DNA of 64,000 nucleotides, from NCBI GenBank assembly GCA_011391085.1, contig JAABRD010000007.1, positions 62,001 through 126,000 of the forward strand, given 5' to 3'. Source of the DNA: Thiotrichaceae bacterium. GTDB lineage: Bacteria > Pseudomonadota > Gammaproteobacteria > Beggiatoales > Beggiatoaceae. The position numbers were made by a program, and so were the translations under genes. The notes below the pieces were generated by a model that saw only the letters and a list, made by a program, of their open reading frames with translations, was not told the origin of the DNA and did no database searches. Shown here piece by piece: positions 26,853-37,073 of this stretch (position 1 is its first letter; every line of letters starts with the position of its first letter).

Positions 26853-26887
26853 AAGTTAGTAAAGTTTCTTTGTGAAAGAATGGAGGC

Positions 26888-26938
26888 GTCCAAAACACGT
26901 TTTGGACAAGGAGGAGTCCAAAACATGTTTTGGACTCC
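26888..26938. terminator. Double GTCCAAAAC palindrome after the hybrid kinase
   Basis: Two adjacent inverted repeats (26888-26907 and 26913-26938) lie 28 bases beyond the kinase stop codon in its direction of transcription, before moaB. Each has arms of at least 9 bases around a 2-base centre. They may end the kinase transcript. Confidence 0.5.
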
Positions 26939-26965
26939 GAGGTTTTGGATTCCGAAGTTTTGTTG

Positions 26966-29860
26966 TCAATGATTCGTCTGCTTTTTCCGCAACGTGCTTT
27001 TTTTCAAGGAAGCACGAACTTCGGCTAAGAGTTTATCTTTTTTATATGCACCCTTTTGAAAAATATCTTGCACATAGTTATTGAGTCTCATTCGATCTTC
27101 ACTGGTAATATCTTTGGCGGTCAAGATGATCACAGGGATGTCACGCAACTTGTCATGTTCATGTAAATGGGTAACAAATTCAAATCCATCCATTTCGGGC
27201 ATCATCAAGTCCAATAGAATTAAGTCAGGTAGTTTCTCCAGCACTCGTTGCAAACCGACCTTTCCATTTTCTGCGGTGGAAACTTGACAACCGACTTTTT
27301 TCAAAATGGTTTCCATCAAGTGTCGGGTGGTCGGATCATCTTCGATAATCATCACATGGGGAATGCGTACCTGAATGTGATATTTATTCAAAATATTACT
27401 GAGTTGGTCACGATTCACTGGTTTAATCAAATAATCCGTGGCCCCCAGCGAGTAGCCCAATTCTTTTTCTTCCACCATCGTCACCATAATGACGGGAATG
27501 TCTGCCAACTCGGGATCCGTTTTGAGGGCTGATAAAACCATCCAACCATCCATGCCTGGCATCATCACATCCAACGTAATCGCGTCCGGCCGTAATTTGC
27601 GGGCGAGTCTTAACCCTTCATCGCCACCGGCGGCAACGGCTACTTGATAGCCCAGTTTGCTGAGGTGATTATGGAATAGTTCTCGCACCGCAGGGTCGTC
27701 GTCAATGACGAGAACAATCCCTTGTCCGATCGAATCGGTCTCCCCAGGAGAGGTCCCTAAAGCAGAATTGGGGGGGGCCTTGCTGGTGATGACTTGGGTT
27801 GGCAAGCGGATGATAAAGGTGCTACCATAACCAAATCGACTGTCGACTTGAATGCTACCTCCCATCATTTCTGTGAATCGCTTGGTAATCACCAGCCCTA
27901 AACCAGTCCCTCCATAGCGGCGTGTGGTCGAAGCATCGGCTTGAGTAAAGGCCTGGAAGAGTTTCTGTAACTGTTGTTCGGTCATTCCAATACCGGTGTC
28001 GATAACTCTAAATTCAATCCAATCTCCGGCCGGCGTGGTTTCCCGAATGATTGACAGTGTAATGAGTCCGTGTTCAGTAAATTTGGAAGCATTACTGAGT
28101 AGGTTCAACAATGATTGACGCACTTTGGTTAAATCCGCGTGCATGTCACCCAAGTGTTCACCATATTCAACATGAATGCTGTTCGCATGTTTTTCCAGCA
28201 AAGGTTTGACGGTGGCAACCACTTCATTTAGCATTTCTGACAAGTTAAACGTTTCCGTATAAACATCCATTTTACCCGCTTCAATCTTGGAAATATCTAA
28301 CACATCATTGATGAGTCCCAACAAGTGTTTGCCCGCTGCATGAATTTTTTGCAAATCTTCCACAAAACTGGTTTCCCCCATATCTTGCGCATCCTCCTGC
28401 AACATTTCGCTATAGCCAATAATTGCATTGAGAGGGGTACGCAGTTCATGACTCATGTTGGCAATGAATTGATTTTTAGTCCGATTGGCCGCTTCTGCCA
28501 GTTCTTTCGCTTGGGTTAACTGGGTTGCTTGTTCCTCGAGTTCATTGGCATAATCGATGAGTTGCTTCTCCCGTTCACGGAGAATCCCAACCATGACTTT
28601 AAAGGCTTTGGCCAGGTGTCCTAACTCGTCATTTCGCTGGTCATCCAAATGAATGTTGTCAAATTTACTGTCACTTACTTGTTGCATGATGACTAAAAAT
28701 TCATTTAATGGCCTGGTAATCTGATAGTGCATGATAACATATAAAACCATCAAAACGATAAATAGCAACACAACCCCTAGTAGCAAAATCACTTGCGCAA
28801 TTTCCCAGGCGGTCTGGGCAAACGCAAGTTTAGGGGAAACAGTCACAAAATACCAGCCTGGTGCAGAAATTTGGGTAAATGCCAAATATTGATGATTTTC
28901 TACGTCTTCGGCAACCCCAGAAGAGGTGCCGGCGCCCATCACCAATTGATAAAGATGTTTTAACTTGGCATCCCCGTCGGTCATCATGTTAAAGTATCCT
29001 CCTTTCTCAATGATTTGGGTCATCAGACGTGGATGCACAATTAAACGTCCGTCGCTTCTAAACACAAAATTATAAGTGTTGTCTAACCGTTGATTCAAGG
29101 TGCGGTCCAGCAATTCATTGAGATTTATATCGTGACCGATAGAGGCAACATGGCGTCCTTCGAAATCCACGGGAGTGATGGCAGAGATAAACCAGGTTAG
29201 CCCCACCCGATCATAATATAAACCGGTCCAAGTGGTGGTGCGTAGCGGATTATGTGCGTGGTCTGACACCCAAAAATATTCTTCTTTGGGGACATTTAAA
29301 TCGGCTTTGGCATCTTGACACCAAGTGGGTTTGTCGGGCCAATACACCACAATAACATTTTCAGGGGCAGAAATGTAGAGGTCCACAAAGCGATTGCGCC
29401 ACGCTATACCATATTGCTGAGTCAACTGATAAAATAACAGCACTCGCCGTTTCAGTTCCGCAGTTAATGGTGCAGAACCATGAAGATAGACACAACTTTG
29501 TTGGGTGCCATCAAAACTGGCTGGCCGATTGCGGATGACGCCATCTTGGTACAGCACAAATAACTCATTGAATGAAGTATCGATGTCAGGGGGGAGAGGA
29601 GTCTGTAGTTGTTCTAGTAACACCTTCTTCAATAGCGCATGATTATCTTGGGCTAACGCAAAAATCTCATTTTCACGGTCGCCGCGTTCTTTCACATAAT
29701 GTTCTAACCGTTTTAAAGTTTGTTGTTCAATTCGGGAAGCGACTAGGAAGTAACTGAGGAGAGTCGTTATCACCACGGCGATGGTAATCCAGGCGCCTAC
29801 CTTGAGGAGGGCATTGCGTGTTAAAGATTCGGTTTTAAGGGATTGAAATAGGTTAAACAT
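26966..29860 (-). CDS. Membrane hybrid histidine kinase, Cache-HAMP-HisKA-HATPase-REC-REC
   Basis: A 964-residue receptor: membrane helix 1 (about 19-41), periplasmic Cache-type sensor (about 45-350), helix 2 (352-378), HAMP (380-432), coiled coil, HisKA with His471 in MSHELRTPL, HATPase with intact boxes, and two receivers ([10 protein letters not shown], then [10 protein letters not shown]). The sensor shares many segments (WTGLYYD, SCI/SAITPxDxxG, [17 protein letters not shown]) with the cyclase receptor at 51777-56057, so the two recognise related signals. The kinase core is close to the receiver-first kinases at 9506-13771. All catalytic residues are present. Confidence 0.93.
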   Translation of the reverse strand: MFNLFQSLKTESLTRNALLKVGAWITIAVVITTLLSYFLVASRIEQQTLKRLEHYVKERGDRENEIFALAQDNHALLKKVLLEQLQTPLPPDIDTSFNELFVLYQDGVIRNRPASFDGTQQSCVYLHGSAPLTAELKRRVLLFYQLTQQYGIAWRNRFVDLYISAPENVIVVYWPDKPTWCQDAKADLNVPKEEYFWVSDHAHNPLRTTTWTGLYYDRVGLTWFISAITPVDFEGRHVASIGHDINLNELLDRTLNQRLDNTYNFVFRSDGRLIVHPRLMTQIIEKGGYFNMMTDGDAKLKHLYQLVMGAGTSSGVAEDVENHQYLAFTQISAPGWYFVTVSPKLAFAQTAWEIAQVILLLGVVLLFIVLMVLYVIMHYQITRPLNEFLVIMQQVSDSKFDNIHLDDQRNDELGHLAKAFKVMVGILREREKQLIDYANELEEQATQLTQAKELAEAANRTKNQFIANMSHELRTPLNAIIGYSEMLQEDAQDMGETSFVEDLQKIHAAGKHLLGLINDVLDISKIEAGKMDVYTETFNLSEMLNEVVATVKPLLEKHANSIHVEYGEHLGDMHADLTKVRQSLLNLLSNASKFTEHGLITLSIIRETTPAGDWIEFRVIDTGIGMTEQQLQKLFQAFTQADASTTRRYGGTGLGLVITKRFTEMMGGSIQVDSRFGYGSTFIIRLPTQVITSKAPPNSALGTSPGETDSIGQGIVLVIDDDPAVRELFHNHLSKLGYQVAVAAGGDEGLRLARKLRPDAITLDVMMPGMDGWMVLSALKTDPELADIPVIMVTMVEEKELGYSLGATDYLIKPVNRDQLSNILNKYHIQVRIPHVMIIEDDPTTRHLMETILKKVGCQVSTAENGKVGLQRVLEKLPDLILLDLMMPEMDGFEFVTHLHEHDKLRDIPVIILTAKDITSEDRMRLNNYVQDIFQKGAYKKDKLLAEVRASLKKSTLRKKQTNH

Positions 29861-29891
29861 GATTATAAATTAGATAGAGTAAAATAAATGT

Positions 29892-29917
29892 GGAGTCCAA
29901 AACATGTTTTGGACTCC
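29892..29917. repeat. GTCCAAAAC palindrome upstream of the hybrid kinase
   Basis: One copy of the 26-bp palindrome lies 32 bases before the kinase ATG (minus strand), so here it would be in the promoter or leader rather than at a transcript end. Confidence 0.6.
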
Positions 29918-29971
29918 GACTGAGTTAGGGGCTACCAATAAATAAATTGACCTACCACGACGCGCCTCCTG

Positions 29972-30036
29972 TAGGGGCAAAATTCCTTGTGGTTGCCCAA
30001 ACCGTCGTCAGGGCAACCACAAGGGATTGCCCCTAC
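29972..30036. repeat. Long palindrome after the RNase II gene
   Basis: GTAGGGGCAAxxxCCTTGTG with GGTTGCCC and the complementary right arm (CACAAGGGATTGCCCCTAC) around a short centre; each arm is about 28 bases. It is located just after the stop of the RNase gene, in the position of a terminator, but its length and base content suggest a mobile palindromic element. Confidence 0.7.
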
Positions 30037-30067
30037 CAATCTGGACCATCGATTTGTTGGTAGTCCC

Positions 30068-32089
30068 TTAGTGAACCAACTTCAATCTTACACTTCCCGC
30101 CTTCACACGAATTTTATCAATCATCGCTGGGACTATCTTCCCTTGTCCAAGAGATTGCGGAGTGGCTAAAAAGGCGTCCACGCCCCATGGTTGAATGTCC
30201 ACTTTATAACCTCCTTTCACATCTTCAATCACTAGCACGTCCAGGGGATTGTTACCCCAAGATTGTTTCAAATATTGCATGAACCAGCGTTTTTTCGATT
30301 CGTTTTCTAGCAACCGGGCATCGCGGGCGGTGCGTTCTGCGGTAGCTAATACTTTAAACAATTCTTCTTGGTCATAAGGCAGCGGTTCAGACGTTAAATG
30401 GGCCACCAGTTGACGTTGCATCACGAGGTCTGCAAATCGTCGTAATGGGGAAGTCAATTGCGTATACACCGATAGACCTAATCCACTGTGTTTGCTGGGG
30501 GCCAACGAGAGACTGGAAGCGCGAAGTAATTTCCGAACTTTATGAAAGGCTAATGGGTCATTCGCCGTTTCAGGGAGAATCGGTCGTTCTGGTTCCTCCT
30601 GGGTGCGATAAATAATGGGCACTTTGTTATCTCTAGCATACTTGGCTGCAATATAATTGCCCAGAATCATCATTTCTGCGACTAACAGACGACTGTTCGA
30701 GTCTTTATCAATCAAGGCAATTTTAATCTCACCGTTGCTAACGCTAATTTTAAATTCTGGCCGTTGCAAATTAAATGCCCCCTCCGCCATCCGTTGGGCT
30801 TGCAATTGTTTGGCGTGTTTGAACAAATCACGCAAGTGTTTCGAAGTCGCATCTTGACCGGTGGCCATCAGGGCATCGGCTTCGGTATAACTCAGCCGCC
30901 GGTGTACGCAAATCGCTTCTTGGGTGATACTACTTTGCATCAATTGCCCTGCCTCCGTCAACCAGGCACGCACGACCACGGAGGGACGCACTTGGCCGGC
31001 GGTCAAACTGGCAATGTCACAAGACATCCGTTCGGGTAACATGAGGACGGTTTGAGTGGGCAAATACACGGTGGTGCCACGTCGCATCGCTTCTCGATCT
31101 AACACATCGCCACGGTGAATCACAGAAGCCGGGTCCGAAATGGCGATGGTAATTTTCCACGCTTCCCCGTCACGTTCAATTGCCAAGGCATCATCCACTT
31201 CACGAGTCTCTTCATCATCAATACTAAAAAACAACTCCGTGATGGTTTGAGTCTCGCTAGGCAACCAAGGAGGAACGGCTTGGGCTGCTTCATTGACAGG
31301 GGTTGAAAACTCCGGCTTTAAGCCTGCCACAACAATTTCGCGTTCTGCGTCGGGGGGAAGCCGGCCCGTTTTTAACAAGATTTCAAAAACCAACTCACGG
31401 GGGTTCAAATTGACTGCCTCTGCGGTCCGTTTGATCAAATCTTCAACAAATTTATCGGTGTCTCCACGTAATAACCAGGCTTCTAAACGTCCGACAAAGG
31501 CCGGCAATTCTGAAGGGATTGGAACAATTTGCAGTTCCTCCCCTTCTTCTAGGAAAGCGGGAGACAACGGCGTTTTGGCCAATTTTTGTACCCATTCAGT
31601 GGCCAACGCTTGTTCCTGGGCGCGGGCTTGTTCACGCTTACGTTGACTTTTTAGTTCCTCAATTTGTTCCACCGGGCGCGGTTCCCACTCCTTGCCACGG
31701 CGTTTAAAATGCAGCCGGTCGCGGGCCATCGCCCGCCAGAGGGCGGTAAAATGTTCGGTGGTGATTTCTCCTCCAAAGTATAAATCTGCCAAATCATCCA
31801 TTTCTGACACTTGCAATTCGCTGGCACTTTCCCATAATAAGGAGACATCGATGGTTTGGTACAACGCTTCCACTTTAGCTTGTAGCGTAGCTAATTTGCT
31901 TTGCCATTCTTCTTCAGGGTGTTGCACTCGTCCAGGATACCGCCATAATAGCTTATCTTCAGAGACTCGGATTTTGCGGCCTTTTTCATCCAGGGCTTGG
32001 ATTTTATTTTTCACTTTGTCGATAGCGCAGACAACATTGACGTCATCGTCATCTTGGGCTACCCAGATAGTGCCTTCAAAGTCAGTCAC
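30068..32089 (-). CDS. RNase II/RNB-family 3'-5' exoribonuclease
   Basis: A 673-residue protein. The RNB catalytic domain (about 285-600) carries the metal-binding cluster SIDDEETREVDDALAIE (Asp291, Glu297, Asp299, Asp300) and the later block HRGDVLDREAMRRGTTVYLP and LTSPLRRFADL. The first 280 residues differ from E. coli RNase II: an SH3-like start (GTIWVAQDDDDVNVV), a charged helical region, and a possible winged helix near 205-250. The C terminus has a small S1-like domain. This layout is more like the RNB enzymes of cyanobacteria and Deinococcus than RNase R, which is larger. It follows phaC on the same strand after a hairpin. Confidence 0.88.
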   Translation of the reverse strand: MTDFEGTIWVAQDDDDVNVVCAIDKVKNKIQALDEKGRKIRVSEDKLLWRYPGRVQHPEEEWQSKLATLQAKVEALYQTIDVSLLWESASELQVSEMDDLADLYFGGEITTEHFTALWRAMARDRLHFKRRGKEWEPRPVEQIEELKSQRKREQARAQEQALATEWVQKLAKTPLSPAFLEEGEELQIVPIPSELPAFVGRLEAWLLRGDTDKFVEDLIKRTAEAVNLNPRELVFEILLKTGRLPPDAEREIVVAGLKPEFSTPVNEAAQAVPPWLPSETQTITELFFSIDDEETREVDDALAIERDGEAWKITIAISDPASVIHRGDVLDREAMRRGTTVYLPTQTVLMLPERMSCDIASLTAGQVRPSVVVRAWLTEAGQLMQSSITQEAICVHRRLSYTEADALMATGQDATSKHLRDLFKHAKQLQAQRMAEGAFNLQRPEFKISVSNGEIKIALIDKDSNSRLLVAEMMILGNYIAAKYARDNKVPIIYRTQEEPERPILPETANDPLAFHKVRKLLRASSLSLAPSKHSGLGLSVYTQLTSPLRRFADLVMQRQLVAHLTSEPLPYDQEELFKVLATAERTARDARLLENESKKRWFMQYLKQSWGNNPLDVLVIEDVKGGYKVDIQPWGVDAFLATPQSLGQGKIVPAMIDKIRVKAGSVRLKLVH

Positions 32090-32128
32090 GGTGAGGTACC
32101 TTTATTTATAATATTAGACCCAGGAAAC

Positions 32129-32161
32129 CCAGGAGGAAACAGCGTAGCTGTTTCCTCCTGG
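32129..32161. terminator. Perfect hairpin between phaC and the RNase gene
   Basis: A 33-base perfect palindrome (15-base arms, centre GTA) begins 27 bases beyond the phaC stop. It carries AGGAGGAAACAGC in one arm. There is no T run on the phaC strand, so it may act by RNA structure or as an RNA-processing site. Confidence 0.6.
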
Positions 32162-32187
32162 ACTATTCTCCTGGACTTATTTCCAAA

Positions 32188-33933
32188 TTAATTCCGTTTT
32201 TTCACATACCGTCCCGGCGCTGGTTCAATCACTGAATAGGTCGTATTGCCCAACGTCGCTGGGGCCTGCACCTCGGTCCCACCTTGCTGTTTTAGCCATG
32301 CACTCCAGTGCGGCCACCAACTGCCAGACTGTGATTTGGCCGTTTGCAACCATTGGTCAGGCCCTTTACCCAGTTCTCCACCTATCCAGTAATTGCGTTT
32401 CTTTTTGGCAGGTGGATTAATGACGCCGGCAATGTGACCGCTTGCCCCCAGGACAAATTGAATCGGACCTGAAAACAGTTCTGTGCTGTTAAAAGTCGTC
32501 TTCCACGGCGCAATATGGTCCTCAATGGTGGAGAGGAAGTAACTAGGTGTTTTGATATTTCGCAAGTCCACAGGGACGCCACACATCGTCAGGGTCCCCG
32601 GCTGGATGAGTTTGTTATCCAAGTACATGTTGCGAATATAATAGCTGTACATATTCGCCGGCAGATTCGTGGGGTCGCTATTCCAATAGAGAATATCAAA
32701 TGGGGGCGGGGTTTGACCTTTCAGGTAGTTGCTGACCACGTAAGACCAGATTAGGTCATTCGCCCGTAACATCGAGAAGGTCAAGGCTAAATCTTTGCCA
32801 GACAGGAGACCGGCATATTTCAGTTGCGATTCCCGCCGGGCAATTTGCACGTCGTCAATGAAAACGCCTAAATCGCCAGGTTCAGAGAAGTCCAGCATGG
32901 TGGTAAAATACGTGGCGGAGGCGATGGAATCATCTTGTCGGTGATGTAACACGGCCAATGCAGTGGATAAAATCGTCCCTCCAATGCACCAGGAGGCCGC
33001 ATTGATTTTAGGGGATCCGGTGATTTGTTTAACCACGTCAAAGGCTGTGAAGACGCCCTTTTCCAAATAGTCATCCCAAGTGTAATCACGATACCCTTGG
33101 TCCGGATTGATCCAAGAAATGACAAACACCGTATTCCCTTGGTCAACGGCATATTTAATATAGGAGTTTTCCGGTGACAAGTCTAAAATGTAGAACTTGT
33201 TGATACAGGGTGGCACAATGATCAGCGGACGGTCTAACACCTTCTCCGTCGTGGGCTTGTATTGAAGTAGCTGTATCAATTCGTTTTCAAACACCACCGC
33301 GCCAGGGGTGATGGCTAAGTTTTTGCCCAGTTGAAACGCCGATTCGTCGGTCATGCTGATGCGACCTTTTTCCAGGTCCGCCAGTAAATTTTTGAAACCG
33401 TCAAGGAGATTTTGCCCCTTGGTTTCCATCGCCAAACGCATCACTTCTGGGTTGGTCAAGGCAAAGTTTGACGGAGAGATGGCGTCTATAAAATACTTGG
33501 TGTAAAACACCAATTTTTTCTTATTGGCCTCCTCCATAGGAGTGACCTTAGCTGCCTCGTTGAGGAAGTTAGCTGCCAACAAATAAGATTGTTTGATGTA
33601 ATCAAACACGGGATTGTCTTGCCATTCCTTGGCGGCAAAGCGACGGTCTCCAGGGGGAGGCGACACCACGGGTTTAGGTGGTTCGTCCTTTTTCGCATTT
33701 AACATGTTCATCCACAACTGATATTGGTTGGTTTGATAACGGGTCATCAATTCCAACCACTGTTGCGGATTTTGCAGGGATTGTTTATACCAGGCTTCCC
33801 AGGCTTGGGCAAATTCTTTGAACATCTCCTGCCCCTGGTTGGCCATAAAGCTAGTGAAAAATCTCGAACTTTCTTTGGTGAAAGCCTGAAAAATCTCTTG
33901 AGGATTTTGAGAAGGTGGTTGAGTGGTTGACAT
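32188..33933 (-). CDS. phaC: Class I poly(3-hydroxyalkanoate) synthase
   Basis: PhaC polymerises hydroxyacyl-CoA into PHA granules. The 581-residue length fits class I. The N terminus is the PhaC_N domain; the alpha/beta hydrolase core has the lipase-like box SWCIGG with nucleophile Cys316, the acid Asp472 (TIEDHIAPW) and His500 (GASGHIAGV). The box reads W-C-I-G-G where most have G-x-C-x-G with Gly or Ala before; here the first position is Ser-Trp. No phasin or phaA/phaB is adjacent. The upstream 560 bases contain a MITE-like element. Confidence 0.96.
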   Translation of the reverse strand: MSTTQPPSQNPQEIFQAFTKESSRFFTSFMANQGQEMFKEFAQAWEAWYKQSLQNPQQWLELMTRYQTNQYQLWMNMLNAKKDEPPKPVVSPPPGDRRFAAKEWQDNPVFDYIKQSYLLAANFLNEAAKVTPMEEANKKKLVFYTKYFIDAISPSNFALTNPEVMRLAMETKGQNLLDGFKNLLADLEKGRISMTDESAFQLGKNLAITPGAVVFENELIQLLQYKPTTEKVLDRPLIIVPPCINKFYILDLSPENSYIKYAVDQGNTVFVISWINPDQGYRDYTWDDYLEKGVFTAFDVVKQITGSPKINAASWCIGGTILSTALAVLHHRQDDSIASATYFTTMLDFSEPGDLGVFIDDVQIARRESQLKYAGLLSGKDLALTFSMLRANDLIWSYVVSNYLKGQTPPPFDILYWNSDPTNLPANMYSYYIRNMYLDNKLIQPGTLTMCGVPVDLRNIKTPSYFLSTIEDHIAPWKTTFNSTELFSGPIQFVLGASGHIAGVINPPAKKKRNYWIGGELGKGPDQWLQTAKSQSGSWWPHWSAWLKQQGGTEVQAPATLGNTTYSVIEPAPGRYVKKRN

Positions 33934-34048
33934 GAATTTTTCTTAAATACGTGGTTGGTTGAATTCTATAGTGATTGGAACAGCCTAAAATTTGAGAATC
34001 GATAGAGGACTGCCAGTCCTCATATAGGTTTATCACCTATATTTCAGG

Positions 34049-34189
34049 GGTAGTGATGCAATGATATTTCGGAACTATGATGGATGTGATGAATATGATA
34101 AAAATATGAAACGTTGATTGGCTACGGTTCTCATCATACTCATCATTTTCATCACACCCATCATAGTTCACCCATGTTTCATCACTACC
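34049..34189. repeat. MITE-like element with GGTAGTGATGCAAT ends (141 bp)
   Basis: Left end GGTAGTGATGCAATGAT and right end ATGTTTCATCACTACC are imperfect inverted repeats. Inside, GAACTATGATGGATGTGATG and its mirrored counterpart CACACCCATCATAGTTC form long stem arms. It lies in the 566-base gap between phaC and the SulP gene. The rest of that gap (33934-34048, 34190-34499) holds a GGACTGCCAGTCC palindrome near 34007 and otherwise nothing I recognise. Confidence 0.72.
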
Positions 34190-34442
34190 TATTTCAGATA
34201 GGCCAGTTTTATTGTAAGTGCCTATCATATCAAAGACTTTGAAAAAAATCAAAAGGGGGCAACTGGTTAAGGCCGACCATGACCGAAACTAAAAGTAATC
34301 CAGCCCGTTTCAAACGTTTTCCAAAATTTTCATATCATAGAAAAAAATGTCAAATTCGTCAACTCATATTCGGATATTTGACAGGCAAGTTAATATCTTG
34401 TAATATTCTAATATGTCATAATCCAGTCCTGATCCAGAAATT

Positions 34443-34489
34443 CAAAGCGTCGCTTTGTCACATAGCCCAGAATTTTAAAGCGTCGCTTT
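34443..34489. terminator. Two small AAAGCGTCGCTTT palindromes after the SulP gene
   Basis: Two copies of AAAGCGTCGCTTT (34444-34456 and 34477-34489), each followed by GTCAC, lie 11-57 bases beyond the SulP stop in its direction. They may mark the transcript end. Confidence 0.45.
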
Positions 34490-34499
34490 GTCACCCTTG

Positions 34500-36701
34500 T
34501 TAAAGCTGTATCCAACATTTATTCATATTCATCAACCGTTCCCCTAAAGTCCGCACAATGAATTTATGAAAAGCACTGGCTAACTCTGTATCCTCCCTTT
34601 CCATTTGTCTAAGCGCGTTGATGGATAAATGATAAAGCACACTCGGCTTTTCGGCAATCACCGTTGCAGTAATGGGTACTCCCAAATATAATCCTAAGTC
34701 CCCCACAATACTCCCAGCACTCAGCACCCGTATTCGTGTTACCTCCCCCGTGACCGTTTTGATTTGGGCGCGGACTTGGCCTGATTCAATAAAAAACATT
34801 CCCTGCGACGCCTCCCCCTGACGCATCAAATGGTAATCCTTACCTACTTTTCGTTGTTCTAAACGGTGCATCAGACGACTCACATTCACTTCCGGAATCA
34901 ACACTCTTAACAGCATTTCAAGTGATGTACTTGTCTCCGATTCAAGGGCATTCTCCGATCTCAAAATTTGTTCTTCACACCAGGTTACTCCATCATCCAA
35001 ATCAGCGAAAAATTTCACCACGGTATCCCGTTCTTCTAAGTAAAATTCCTCCCCTAATTGATATTGTAATGGCACCGATAAATGTGTTAATATCAACGTG
35101 AAATTTTTGGTTACGGCCAATTGTCTGATTTTCACAAAACTGTGTAATGCGGAAGAATCAAAACCTGTCACGGCACGAAAATCTAAAATCAGATAGCGTA
35201 ATGCTACCAGATGAGTGGCACCCAACCTGAAACGAATTTGGTTAAGTAATTTATTCGCCGTGCCAAAAAAGATAAAACCATGTAATAGCAAAATACTGAT
35301 CTGTTCTCCCTCTTTGAAGAGGAGATGACGATGTTCGATAGAACGTTCCACATTGCTTTGATAAGTCGTCCCTGACAAGACGCCCTTAATAATCCCAATA
35401 CGACTATACTCAATAATAAATAAGATGGTTGCCATAATGAAACCAACACACATTCCTGCTAAAATTCCCACCGTAGAAATTAACACGAGAATCAACCAAA
35501 TCAATAAATACTCTGCTTTTGACAACTTAAACCAAGTATCATACAACCATTCCAGTAAGAAACTGAGACTCAGATACAGTAACAATCCTCCCAAAATCGG
35601 TTTGGGGAAGTAGGCAACTAAAGGCGCCCCAAAGAACAAAATCAGACCCACGACAAACGCTGAAAACAGTCCGATCAAACGACCATTGATATTCATTTTA
35701 GGTCCCAAGGTGGACTTGCTGAGTGAGTGAAAACCCACGGTGCCACCACTCATTCCACCCACAATGTTAGCAATTCCAGCGGCTTGCAGTTCACGATTTA
35801 AGTCAACTTCTTGTTTCAACGCCAATTCCATACCAGAGACATTGAGTAATAGATTCAGTGTGCTAATCAGTAAAATGACCCCAATATGGTCTGCTTCACC
35901 CGCGATGGCTAACCAATTAACTTGTGCAAAATCAGAAGAACTCAGAGGTTGCCAAAATCCATGACCAGGAAAAGGCATCAATAACCAGCCATGATGACGT
36001 GCTTGGGCGAGGGAAGTCTCGGTAAACCATAAGACCAGATAAAACACACCTACGGCTATACAAAGCAGGAAAGGCATGGTTAACAAATGTTTAGACCGTC
36101 GTCCAGCCACCACTAACAGAACCGCAAAAACCAGTCCTGATAAACATTTGATTAAATTATCGACTTGACATAGACTGGATAGTTCTGATAGACTGACAGG
36201 AATATCGGTGATAACATGGATTCCCCCCTTAAATAATAACCAGCCGGTGCCTGCTAAAAAACCGCCAATCACGGGATAAGGAATGAATCGTACTAAAATA
36301 CCTAAATTAAAATGTCCTAACATCACAAACAGGATGCCAGTGAGAATTGAACTTAAACCTATGGTCACCACAATGGTCAAAAAAATCTCCTCTGGCGTGG
36401 CATGGGTGGCCATGATGACACCCAGATGGACCGCCATAATACTAGCCACTGCGGCTGGATTTTCTTGACTTAGGGCGACAGTTCCTGAAAAGGAACTTAA
36501 TAAAGTGGTGACCAAACCCACCACCATACCTCCAAAGAGAATTAAACCGATACCGTGGGACAGATAATGACTCGCAGGTCCAGAAAATATCATTATTGCC
36601 AAAGACATCTGGCTAATCACGCTTAAAATACCGTGAACGATACCTAACGTTAAAATGGGTAGCAAATAATTTAATTGAAGGAGTTGACGAAGATGAGACA
36701 T
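34500..36701 (-). CDS. SulP/SLC26-family anion transporter with STAS and degenerate cNMP-binding domain
   Basis: A 733-residue protein. The first 430 residues form a SulP membrane domain with 10 or more helices, starting with HGILSVISQMSLAIMIFSG. A STAS domain (about 455-560, LRYLILDFRAVTGFDSSAL) follows, then a C-terminal cyclic-nucleotide-binding fold (about 605-725, GEASQGMFFIESGQVRA). In the phosphate-binding cassette the usual G-E...P-R-[TS]-A reads GDLGLYLGVPITATV: Asp668 replaces Glu and Ile677 replaces the Arg that contacts the cyclic phosphate, so nucleotide binding may be lost. Sulfate, bicarbonate or another anion may be the substrate. Transcribed alone; downstream palindromes may terminate it. 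Confidence 0.9.
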   Translation of the reverse strand: MSHLRQLLQLNYLLPILTLGIVHGILSVISQMSLAIMIFSGPASHYLSHGIGLILFGGMVVGLVTTLLSSFSGTVALSQENPAAVASIMAVHLGVIMATHATPEEIFLTIVVTIGLSSILTGILFVMLGHFNLGILVRFIPYPVIGGFLAGTGWLLFKGGIHVITDIPVSLSELSSLCQVDNLIKCLSGLVFAVLLVVAGRRSKHLLTMPFLLCIAVGVFYLVLWFTETSLAQARHHGWLLMPFPGHGFWQPLSSSDFAQVNWLAIAGEADHIGVILLISTLNLLLNVSGMELALKQEVDLNRELQAAGIANIVGGMSGGTVGFHSLSKSTLGPKMNINGRLIGLFSAFVVGLILFFGAPLVAYFPKPILGGLLLYLSLSFLLEWLYDTWFKLSKAEYLLIWLILVLISTVGILAGMCVGFIMATILFIIEYSRIGIIKGVLSGTTYQSNVERSIEHRHLLFKEGEQISILLLHGFIFFGTANKLLNQIRFRLGATHLVALRYLILDFRAVTGFDSSALHSFVKIRQLAVTKNFTLILTHLSVPLQYQLGEEFYLEERDTVVKFFADLDDGVTWCEEQILRSENALESETSTSLEMLLRVLIPEVNVSRLMHRLEQRKVGKDYHLMRQGEASQGMFFIESGQVRAQIKTVTGEVTRIRVLSAGSIVGDLGLYLGVPITATVIAEKPSVLYHLSINALRQMEREDTELASAFHKFIVRTLGERLMNMNKCWIQL

Positions 36702-36842
36702 AATATAAATTAAATTGGGAGGTAAATATTAGGTTTAAGAAGGCATACTTTATGCCAAATTATGTTTCTATGTTCTTTTAATTTAAAGTAAATAGGTTGT
36801 TAACCCTGAAAGATAGAAAATGTGATGAATGGGACATCGCTG

Positions 36843-37013
36843 GACGGTGGACTAGAGGCCTCCGCCGCAATGCCATTAAGTTAAGGAATTCACGTCTAAA
36901 GTAGGGTGGATTAAGCGAAGCGTATCCACCAGAGTTTCGAAAACGGTGGATACGCTTCGCTTAATCCACCCTACCTTAACTTAATGGCATTGCGGCTAAA
37001 GCCTCCAGTCCCG
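36843..37013. repeat. Three nested inverted repeats (REP family) upstream of mfd
   Basis: An inner pair of exact 30-base arms (36901-36930 and 36945-36974; begins GTAGGGTGGATTAAGCGAAG) is enclosed by a middle pair (CCGCAATGCCATTAAGTTAA, 36865-36886, and its complement 36973-36994) and an outer pair (GGACTAGAGGCCTCC and GCCTCCAGTCC). The structure is a repeat inserted into the middle of another palindrome. The rest of the 372-base gap between the divergent SulP and mfd genes has no recognisable feature. Confidence 0.85.
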
Positions 37014-37073
37014 CCTGGATTTGTTTCATTCTCCATTTTTCATTAGTCCATTTTCCATTAATCCATTTTCCAA

